From: Candidatus Hydrogenedens sp.
GTDB lineage: Bacteria > Hydrogenedentota > Hydrogenedentia > Hydrogenedentales > Hydrogenedentaceae
Length of the DNA stretch: 10,000 nt
Direction of reading: 5' to 3'
Assembly (NCBI GenBank): GCA_020216745.1
Contig: JAIWNQ010000093.1
Location: 1 to 10,000, forward strand
Every line of letters begins with the position of its first letter. Positions within the stretch are counted from its first letter, which is position 1. The notes beneath the pieces were generated by a model that made no database searches, was not told where the DNA came from, and was given only the letters and a program-made list of their open reading frames with translations. A program made the position numbers and the translations under genes. Below, in pieces: positions 1 to 5,656 of the stretch.

Positions 1-43
1 GCGTGTGTCTTATACTTTGCAATTACATACTGCAAAGAAAACC

Positions 44-109
44 TAACCACAGAGTACACAGAGAACCACAGAGTTTTTTCAATCCTTTCCTCTATGCCCT
101 CTGTGGTTA
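44..109. repeat. Intergenic palindromic element of the CCACAGAG type
   Basis: An 11-bp perfect inverted repeat, TAACCACAGAG at 44-54 and CTCTGTGGTTA at 99-109. The left arm is internally repetitive: CACAGAG-like units occur at 48-54, 57-63 and 67-73, so the right arm can pair with either the first or the last unit. The last pairing (66-73 with 99-106) leaves a 25-nt pyrimidine-rich loop. Short palindromes built from CCACAGAG/ACACAGAG recur in intergenic DNA of many environmental bacteria; that is general recollection. No transposase is present, so if mobile it is non-autonomous. There is no T-tract directly after the right arm, so it does not look like a simple intrinsic terminator. Confidence 0.6.
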
Positions 110-382
110 ATTCATTTTCATCTGTTGAAACTATGATTTTTATGCTCGGGAGCAGGGATGGGGATATTTCATAAATATCGGAGCAACCCGTGTGTTCGCG
201 GTGACTCAGATGTTTATTTTTTATGGTGAACATGTGAGTGTGTCCATACAGATAGCAGTATGGCAAGAGTTGAGATGGATTTTGTCAGGTGAGATACTGA
301 ATTTGCATAGTAAGGATGATTCTATTATTATAGGTATTGTAAGCTTTTTTTAGGGATTAAACTGATTTTTGGAGGAACGACA
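110..382. other. Gene-free upstream region with small inverted repeats
   Basis: No convincing coding sequence in either strand. It contains two small dyads: GATATTT-cat-AAATATC at 163-179 (7-bp perfect stem, 3-nt loop) and CCATAC/GTATGG at 244-249 and 258-263 (6-bp stem, 8-nt loop). A further 7-bp stem, CTTTGCA/TGCAAAG, lies at 15-21 and 31-37, left of the CACAGAG element. Any of these could be an operator or part of a leader for the downstream hydrolase, or be chance in AT-rich DNA. The only promoter-like sequence I see is annotated separately. The region just before the start codon carries a good Shine-Dalgarno, GGAGG at 371-375. Confidence 0.4.
303..331 (+). promoter_or_regulatory. Weak candidate promoter for the GH95-like gene
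   Basis: TTGCAT at 303-308, then a 17-nt spacer and TATTAT at 326-331. The -10 matches the sigma-70 consensus at 5 of 6 positions but the -35 at only the first 3. This would put transcription start about 45 nt before the ATG at 383. It is a weak match in AT-rich sequence, so it could be chance. Confidence 0.22.
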
Positions 383-2620
383 ATGTTTCTATGTATTATT
401 ATCACTTTGTTGTTGTCTAATGTTTTAACATTCAATCTTATAGCTGAATCACCTATGGATTTAGCCAAAAAGCATAATATTGTTTATACAAAGATGCCCA
501 AGAGTTGGGATGAAGGATTACCATTAGGGAACGGTTCGATGGGAGCCTTAGTTTGGGGGGATGGTTCGCCGTTGATTGTTTCGATTGACCGTATTGATTT
601 ATGGGATTTGCGACCGGTTCCGGAGTTTGAAAAGGAAGAGTATAATTTTGAAACGATGAGGAAATGGGAAAAGGAAGGACGTTATGATGATTTAATTGCT
701 TTATATGAGAAACCGTATGATAATCCTGGTCCAACAAAAATTCCTGCGGGACGGATAAAAATAAATCTACCCCAAGACAAGAATGTAGAAAGGATGGAAC
801 TCCATTTAGACCGTGCAATGGTTTCGGTAGATGTTAAAGGTGGAGGACAATTGGAAGTTTATGTGTTTTCGGATTATCCGATAGGATTTATTCGTGTTAT
901 TGATGTAGGTGATGTAGGTGTAGAACTGATTGCTCCTCCATTTGGGAAGCCGAAGGATGATAAAAAATTAAGTAATGATGATTTGAGGATGTTGGAATAT
1001 CCATCTCCCCAAATGGTAAAGGAAGAGGATGTTCAGTCCTATTTGCAGGAAGGTTGGGGAGGATTTAAATTTGCTGTATATATGGGCAGGTTGAGGTTAA
1101 GTGACAATGAGCAATTGATAGCATGGTCAATTATCCCTTCAAGCAATGAAATGGCAGACCCTTTATCTATCGCAGAAGAATATGTAAAAGGTGTTTTGAA
1201 TAAAGATTATACGAACTACATTCAATCGCATGTGCAGTGGTGGGAACGATATTGGAAACAAACTTATGTATCTATACCGGACGAAATTATAGAGAAACGT
1301 TGGTATCATGAGACTTACAAATTTGGTTCTGCAGGAGGTGTATATCCGATTGCTTTGCAAGGACCATGGACTGCAGATAATGGGAAACGACCACCATGGA
1401 AAGGTGACTATCATCATGACCTAAATACGGAAATGTCCTATTGGATAGCCTATTCGGGAAATCGTTTGGAGCAAGAACGGCATTTTATTGAATGGTTATG
1501 GAATATTCGTGGTGAATGTTTTAAGTGGACACAACGATTTTTTAACAAGCCAGGCTTAAATGTTGCAATGACAACAGATATTATTGGTAGACAAATTGGA
1601 GGTTGGCGACAATACACACATTCCGCAACAACAGGTGCGTGGTTAGCACATCATTTTTATTGGCATTGGAAATATACGAATGATAAGAATTTCCTTGAAC
1701 AGCGGGCTTATCCATATTTACATGATTGTGCAGTGTTTATTGATGCGATAACGAAAGATTGTCGTTCTGCGGATGGGAAAAGGAAACTCCCCTTGAGTTC
1801 TTCTCCTGAAATTAATGATAATCGTCCTAATGCATGGTTTGATGAATTGACCAATTATGATTTATCCCTTATTCGCTGGTTATTTACAGCAACAGCTGAG
1901 TTGTCAGGGATTCTTGGGAAAACAGAAGAACAAAAACAGTGGTTGTCAGTAGCAGAAGAATTTCCACAATTTTGGGTTTCGGAAAAAGAAGGTTTATTGG
2001 TAGCAAAGGATTATCCTTTATCCCATTCGCACAGACATTTTTCTCATTTAATGTCGATATTCCCATTAGGTATGTTAAATCCATATAATGTCGAGGACAT
2101 GAAACTAATAAATACATCATTAGATTATCTTGATACGTTAGGCACATCTGAATGGTGTGGATATAGTTTTGCATGGAAGGGTATTTTATCTGCCCGTGCA
2201 GGTAGAACTGAAGATGCTATTCGAAGTATAAAAATCTTTTCAGAAGGTTTTGTGCTACCGAATAGTTTTCATTGCAACGGTGACCAATCGGGTAAAGGAT
2301 ACAGCAATTTTACATATCGTCCCTTTACATTAGAAGGGAACTTTGCCTCAGGAACTGCAGTCCAAGAAATGTTGTTGCAAAGTCATAATGGTTTGATACG
2401 GGTATTCCCATGCATCCCCGATGACTGGAAAAATGTATCTTTCCACCAACTTCGAGCGGAAGGTGGTTTTCTGGTATCCGCAGAGAGGAAAGAAGGAAAA
2501 ACAATAAGAATTATTATTCAATCGGATATAGGAACTCAATGCACATTGCTTTCCCCATTCACTAATGAAAAAATGGATTTGAAATTTAACCCTGGCGAAA
2601 CAAAAATTATAACAGAGTAA
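383..2620 (+). CDS. Secreted GH95-like glycoside hydrolase (alpha-L-fucosidase/galactosidase-type fold)
   Basis: A 745-aa protein likely to hydrolyse a terminal sugar from glycans by an inverting mechanism. The start is well supported: GGAGG at 371-375 is 7 nt before ATG, and residues 1-21 are a hydrophobic stretch resembling a signal peptide, although it lacks the usual basic N-terminus. GH95 landmarks appear in order: the N-terminal LPLGNGSMGALVWGDG (46-61), QGPW (326-329), the PPWKGDYHHDLNTEMSYW block (337-354), SSSPE (472-476), HRHFSHL (550-556), and LEGNF followed by AVQEMLLQS (650-667). By motif alignment to the Bifidobacterium AfcA enzyme, E476 is the general acid and N348 the base asparagine. 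The partner Asn is D346, and the activating Asp of the DGNF motif is E651. The substrate may therefore differ from fucose. No sugar-transport or catabolic genes are next to it. Family membership is confident; specificity is not. Confidence 0.82.
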   Translation: MFLCIIITLLLSNVLTFNLIAESPMDLAKKHNIVYTKMPKSWDEGLPLGNGSMGALVWGDGSPLIVSIDRIDLWDLRPVPEFEKEEYNFETMRKWEKEGRYDDLIALYEKPYDNPGPTKIPAGRIKINLPQDKNVERMELHLDRAMVSVDVKGGGQLEVYVFSDYPIGFIRVIDVGDVGVELIAPPFGKPKDDKKLSNDDLRMLEYPSPQMVKEEDVQSYLQEGWGGFKFAVYMGRLRLSDNEQLIAWSIIPSSNEMADPLSIAEEYVKGVLNKDYTNYIQSHVQWWERYWKQTYVSIPDEIIEKRWYHETYKFGSAGGVYPIALQGPWTADNGKRPPWKGDYHHDLNTEMSYWIAYSGNRLEQERHFIEWLWNIRGECFKWTQRFFNKPGLNVAMTTDIIGRQIGGWRQYTHSATTGAWLAHHFYWHWKYTNDKNFLEQRAYPYLHDCAVFIDAITKDCRSADGKRKLPLSSSPEINDNRPNAWFDELTNYDLSLIRWLFTATAELSGILGKTEEQKQWLSVAEEFPQFWVSEKEGLLVAKDYPLSHSHRHFSHLMSIFPLGMLNPYNVEDMKLINTSLDYLDTLGTSEWCGYSFAWKGILSARAGRTEDAIRSIKIFSEGFVLPNSFHCNGDQSGKGYSNFTYRPFTLEGNFASGTAVQEMLLQSHNGLIRVFPCIPDDWKNVSFHQLRAEGGFLVSAERKEGKTIRIIIQSDIGTQCTLLSPFTNEKMDLKFNPGETKIITE

Positions 2621-2697
2621 CGTAGAAAACCTTACATATTGAACATTAAAAAAATAACATTAAGGTGTAGCATAAATTTTGTTAATGGTAAAACAAA

Positions 2698-2727
2698 TTG
2701 AATAAAGGGGATAGTTTGTGCGATAAT
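2698..2727 (+). promoter_or_regulatory. Candidate promoter for gap-pgk
   Basis: TTGAAT at 2698-2703 and GATAAT at 2722-2727, separated by 18 nt; they match sigma-70 consensus at 4 of 6 and 5 of 6 positions. Start of transcription would fall near 2733-2735, leaving a leader of about 180 nt before gap. GGGGAT (2707-2712) and GTCCCC (2731-2736) form an imperfect dyad around the -10 element and could be an operator. A consensus TATAAT at 2778-2783 has no good -35 partner and is a less likely alternative. Confidence 0.35.
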
Positions 2728-2732
2728 ATAGT

Positions 2733-2838
2733 CCCCGAAGTATAAAAAGAGCCACAGGGGAACAAAAATTGTAATACTATAATCAGGATATAACTTAATC
2801 TTAATAATATATTAGGTGAAAAAGGTTAAGGCTCTTTT
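2733..2838 (+). promoter_or_regulatory. Possible structured 5' leader of gap
   Basis: Several pairings nest in this stretch. An outer 9-bp helix joins AAAAGAGCC (2745-2753) to GGCTCTTTT (2830-2838). A 7-bp helix joins CTTAATC (2794-2800) to GGTTAAG (2824-2830) with one G-U pair; it abuts the outer helix and competes for base 2830. Inside it, TTAATA/TATTAG forms a small hairpin (2801-2806 with 2810-2815). CCCC (2733-2736) can pair with GGGG (2757-2760). The 3' side of the outer helix runs into a U-rich tail (UUUUAUUUAUU), so the outer helix could work as an attenuator. I do not recognise a known riboswitch class. Most pairs are A-U, so chance folding is a real possibility. Confidence 0.28.
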
Positions 2839-2916
2839 ATTTATTCTGTCAATAAGTATCTGTGTATAAAAATAAATATAACAATATTAAAACCTTAAAA
2901 AAGAAAGGGTTCAGTT

Positions 2917-3915
2917 ATGGCAATCAAGGTTGGTATCAATGGATTTGGTCGTATTGGTCGAACAGTTTTCAAACTTTTGGTCAAGAACGCTGATTTTGAA
3001 GTGGTCGGTATTAATGATATTACCGACGCAAAAACATTGGCACACCTATTAAAGTATGACAGTGTTTTTGGTGTGTTAGATGCGGAAGTAAAGGCAACGG
3101 ATGACGCTATCATCGTGAATGGGAAAGCTTATAAAGTGACAGCAATTACAGACCCTGCACAACTTCCGTGGAAAGATTTAGGAGCGGAGATTATCGTTGA
3201 ATCTACTGGAAAATTTACAAAGAAGGATGATTGTTTAAAGCATGTTCAAGCAGGTGCAAAGAAAGTTCTGTTAACTGTCCCACCGAAGGATGAAGTGGAT
3301 GCTATTATTGTTATGGGTGTAAATGATGAGACATTAAAATCTACCGATGTGGTTGTTTCGAATGCCAGTTGCACAACAAACTGCCTTGCCCCTGTTGCAA
3401 AAGTACTTCACAAGAATTTTGGAATTGTCCGTGGTTTTATGACTACTGTCCATGCTTACACCAATGACCAGCGTGTGCTTGACATGCCTCATAAGGATTT
3501 GCGTCGTGCTCGTGCCGCTGCGAATGCGATTATCCCTACAACCACTGGTGCGGCACGTGCTGTCGGCAAGGTGTTACCTGAATTGAAAGGCAAATTAGAT
3601 GGGTTCGCTATGCGTGTTCCAGTTATTGATGGCTCTGTAGTTGACCTCGTTGCGGAATTAGAAAAGAAAGCAACCAAAGAAGATATTAATAAGGCAATCA
3701 AAGAAGCATCAAAAACGTACCTCAAAGGTATCCTTGCATACACAGAAGACCCGATAGTTTCTTGTGATGTTATTGGCAACCCGAATTCCAGCATATTTGA
3801 TGCTCAAAGCACTATGGTTATGGGCGATAACTTTGTCAAAGTCGTATCCTGGTATGACAATGAATTCGGTTATTCCAACCGCTGTGTTGATTTACTTAAA
3901 TTGATGGCAAAATAA
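2917..3915 (+). CDS. gap: Glyceraldehyde-3-phosphate dehydrogenase, type I (NAD-dependent)
   Basis: A 332-aa cytoplasmic enzyme of the usual family length, converting glyceraldehyde 3-phosphate, NAD+ and phosphate to 1,3-bisphosphoglycerate. The N-terminal Rossmann motif GINGFGRIGR is at 6-15. NDITD (33-37) holds the acidic residue typical of NAD rather than NADP preference, and P191 in the LDMPHKD loop agrees with that. The catalytic signature SNASCTTNC is at 148-156 with nucleophile C152, and H179 is the base. The C-terminal SWYDNEFGYSNR (311-322) is canonical. A modest Shine-Dalgarno, AAAGGG (2904-2909), lies 7 nt before the ATG. It is the first gene of a pair with pgk, separated by 56 nt with no terminator between, so the two are probably co-transcribed. 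Confidence 0.97.
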   Translation: MAIKVGINGFGRIGRTVFKLLVKNADFEVVGINDITDAKTLAHLLKYDSVFGVLDAEVKATDDAIIVNGKAYKVTAITDPAQLPWKDLGAEIIVESTGKFTKKDDCLKHVQAGAKKVLLTVPPKDEVDAIIVMGVNDETLKSTDVVVSNASCTTNCLAPVAKVLHKNFGIVRGFMTTVHAYTNDQRVLDMPHKDLRRARAAANAIIPTTTGAARAVGKVLPELKGKLDGFAMRVPVIDGSVVDLVAELEKKATKEDINKAIKEASKTYLKGILAYTEDPIVSCDVIGNPNSSIFDAQSTMVMGDNFVKVVSWYDNEFGYSNRCVDLLKLMAK

Positions 3916-3957
3916 GCAATTTGAATTATTAACATTACTACAACAACACACCTTATT

Positions 3958-3963
3958 GAGAGG
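3958..3963 (+). promoter_or_regulatory. Ribosome binding site that fixes the pgk start
   Basis: GAGAGG lies 8 nt before the ATG at 3972 but only 2 nt before the in-frame GTG at 3966. The ATG is therefore the likely start, two codons downstream of the longest possible reading. Confidence 0.7.
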
Positions 3964-3971
3964 ATGTGGCT

Positions 3972-5219
3972 ATGAATAAATTAACATTAAAAGATATTGA
4001 TATACGTGGGAAGCGTGTTCTTATGCGGGTGGATTTCAATGTGCCCCAGAATGATGATGGTAGTATCCGCGATGATACCCGTATTCGTGCCGCTTTACCC
4101 AGCATTAACTATGTCCGCGAGAACGGCGGGAAATTAATCCTGATGTCTCATTTAGGTAGGCCTAAGGATTATATTAAAGCGGGGGATACCGAAGGTTTGA
4201 AAAAGCTAAAATTAGATCCCGTTGCAGACCGTCTGCGTGAATTGATAGGCGGTAATGTAAAGAAGGTTGACCAGGTGGTTGGTCCAGAAGTTGAGAAAGC
4301 GGTTGCAGAGATGCAGGCGGGCGACGTTTTATTACTTGAAAATACACGGTTTGAAAAAGGCGAAGAGAAGAACGACCCTGAACTTTCTCAACAACTTGCA
4401 AAATTAGGCGATGTATATGTCAGCGATGCTTTTGGGACTGTCCATCGGGCACATGCTTCTACAGAAGGTGTTACCAAATTCATGCCCGTAAGTGTAGCAG
4501 GGTTTCTTGTTGCCAAGGAAATTGAATATTTTGAAAAGGTTCTTAATAATCCGGAACGTCCTTTAGTTGCGATTCTTGGCGGTAAGAAGGTTAATGACAA
4601 GATTAAAGTTATCGAAAATTTGTTGAATCTTGTTGACGTTCTGATTATTGGTGGTGGCATGTCCTATACCTTCTTGAAAGCCTTAGGTTATGAGATTGGC
4701 GATTCACTTCTGGATAAGGAAGGGATTGAATTCGCCAAGAACGCAATGGAAAAAGCAAAGGAGCGCAATATCCCATTATTATTACCAGAAGATATTGTAG
4801 TTGCTAATAAGTTTGCTTCTGATGCGGAAACCAAGGTGGTACCTGCAAATGGAATAGAACCAGGCTGGATGGGTATGGACATTGGACCGAAGACGATAGA
4901 GAAATTCTGCAATGAAATTCGCAAAGCCAAAATGGTTGTGTGGAATGGTCCCGTAGGTGTGTTTGAGATGGAACCTTTTGCAAAAGGTTCACGTGCTCTT
5001 GCAGAATGCCTTGCTAATAGCGGTGCAATCAGCGTAATTGGTGGTGGTGATACTGCAGCAGCCATTGAAGCCTTTGGTTTGACGGATAAGATGTCCCATG
5101 TGTCCACTGGTGGTGGAGCCTCCCTGGAAATGTTGGAAGGGAAGCAATTACCCGGTGTAGTTGCTCTTACAGATAGGGATGCAGTTTTTGGTTGCGGTTG
5201 TGGTTGTACCTGCTGTTAA
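3972..5219 (+). CDS. pgk: Phosphoglycerate kinase with a cysteine-rich C-terminal tail
   Basis: A 415-aa cytoplasmic glycolytic enzyme that transfers phosphate from 1,3-bisphosphoglycerate to ADP, the step after Gap. Start chosen at ATG 3972 from Shine-Dalgarno spacing. The N-terminal substrate domain shows RVDFNVP (19-25), SHLGRPK (59-65) and the LLENTRF stretch (121-127). The nucleotide domain shows NGPVGVFE (325-332), GGGDTAAA (357-364) and [13 protein letters not shown] (378-390). Two things are odd. The usual GGAKV(S/A)DK loop reads GGKKVNDK (203-210), with Lys in place of the small residue. And after the normal family ending, ALTDR, the protein continues to [10 protein letters not shown] (406-415), five cysteines in the last eight residues. 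The core is intact, so activity is expected; the tail might bind metal or be redox-active, which is inference. Confidence 0.96.
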   Translation: MNKLTLKDIDIRGKRVLMRVDFNVPQNDDGSIRDDTRIRAALPSINYVRENGGKLILMSHLGRPKDYIKAGDTEGLKKLKLDPVADRLRELIGGNVKKVDQVVGPEVEKAVAEMQAGDVLLLENTRFEKGEEKNDPELSQQLAKLGDVYVSDAFGTVHRAHASTEGVTKFMPVSVAGFLVAKEIEYFEKVLNNPERPLVAILGGKKVNDKIKVIENLLNLVDVLIIGGGMSYTFLKALGYEIGDSLLDKEGIEFAKNAMEKAKERNIPLLLPEDIVVANKFASDAETKVVPANGIEPGWMGMDIGPKTIEKFCNEIRKAKMVVWNGPVGVFEMEPFAKGSRALAECLANSGAISVIGGGDTAAAIEAFGLTDKMSHVSTGGGASLEMLEGKQLPGVVALTDRDAVFGCGCGCTCC

Positions 5220-5227
5220 GAAGCATT

Positions 5228-5257
5228 TTGAGATATATATTACAATAGATTTATAAT
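5228..5257 (+). promoter_or_regulatory. Promoter of the rpsO-pnp cluster
   Basis: TTGAGA at 5228-5233 (5 of 6 to the sigma-70 -35) and a perfect TATAAT at 5252-5257, with an 18-nt spacer. Transcription would begin around 5264, so the mRNA would include the whole GC-rich hairpin before rpsO. This is the best promoter match in the window and suggests that rpsO onward can be transcribed independently of gap-pgk. Confidence 0.62.
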
Positions 5258-5275
5258 AGTACAATATTTTAACTA

Positions 5276-5353
5276 CCTAACACCTGGAGAGGGGAGTTGT
5301 GACCCCCTCTCTAAGGTTAGGCGAATGAAAGGAAATAAATATGGCACTCACAA
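5276..5353 (+). promoter_or_regulatory. rpsO leader hairpin, candidate S15 autoregulatory pseudoknot
   Basis: An 8-bp GC-rich stem, GAGAGGGG (5287-5294) with CCCCTCTC (5304-5311), closes a 9-nt loop. Outside it, CCTAAC (5276-5281) pairs with GTTAGG (5316-5321). No U-tract follows, so it is not an intrinsic terminator. The loop bases TTGTGA (5297-5302) are perfectly complementary to TCACAA (5348-5353), codons 3-5 of rpsO. Both pairings can coexist as an H-type pseudoknot enclosing the Shine-Dalgarno AAAGGA (5328-5333) and the ATG at 5341. S15 is known to repress its own translation through leader structures, a pseudoknot in E. coli and different folds elsewhere. The hairpin is directly visible; the pseudoknot and S15 binding are inferred. 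Confidence 0.5.
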
Positions 5354-5610
5354 AAGAAAGAAAGCAAGAACTTATTCACGAATTTGCACGCACAAGTGGA
5401 GATACAGGTTCTCCCGAAGTCCAGATTGCTATTCTCACTGAGAGAATCAGGGAACTGACAGAACACTTGAAAAAGCATAAGAAAGATTTTGCCAGTCGTC
5501 GCGGTCTCCTTCAAATGGTAGGAAAACGACGTTCACTATTGGCATATCTTCGCAAGAGTGATTTTGAACGTTATCAAACCCTTATTGATAAACTAAACCT
5601 AAGAAAATAA
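5341..5610 (+). CDS. rpsO: 30S ribosomal protein S15
   Basis: An 89-aa protein of exactly the usual family length. S15 binds the 16S rRNA central-domain three-way junction early in small-subunit assembly and contributes to an intersubunit bridge. The sequence is canonical: the N-terminal helix, then [10 protein letters not shown] (21-30), the [12 protein letters not shown] helix (32-43), the RNA-contacting [12 protein letters not shown] segment (46-57) and the basic KRRSLLAYL helix (62-70). Shine-Dalgarno AAAGGA (5328-5333) is 7 nt before ATG. It leads the rpsO-pnp pair, a gene order common across bacteria, and is separated from pnp by 46 nt without a terminator. The leader structure upstream suggests translational feedback. 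Confidence 0.97.
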   Translation: MALTKERKQELIHEFARTSGDTGSPEVQIAILTERIRELTEHLKKHKKDFASRRGLLQMVGKRRSLLAYLRKSDFERYQTLIDKLNLRK

Positions 5611-5656
5611 TTTTCAACTTAATAATGTATAATTTTAACAGTAAAGAACTTAAAAG

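Noticed and set aside
1..174. Open plus-strand reading frame of 57 codons from the left edge.
   Set aside because: It runs through the CACAGAG palindrome, its translation resembles no family I know, and AT-rich repeats stay open by chance.
2685..2705. ATG-initiated mini-ORF of six codons upstream of gap.
   Set aside because: No Shine-Dalgarno, it lies upstream of or within the proposed promoter, and nothing suggests a leader peptide.
3966..3971. GTG as an upstream start for pgk, adding two residues.
   Set aside because: The Shine-Dalgarno GAGAGG is only 2 nt from the GTG but 8 nt from the ATG at 3972.
4688..5107. Minus-strand ORF of 139 codons opposite pgk.
   Set aside because: It is antisense to highly conserved Pgk motifs, with no recognisable domain; a shadow frame.
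5276..5321. Intrinsic terminator for gap-pgk.
   Set aside because: The GC-rich hairpin lacks a U-tract and lies downstream of a strong promoter-like sequence and directly before the rpsO ribosome binding site, so a leader role fits better.
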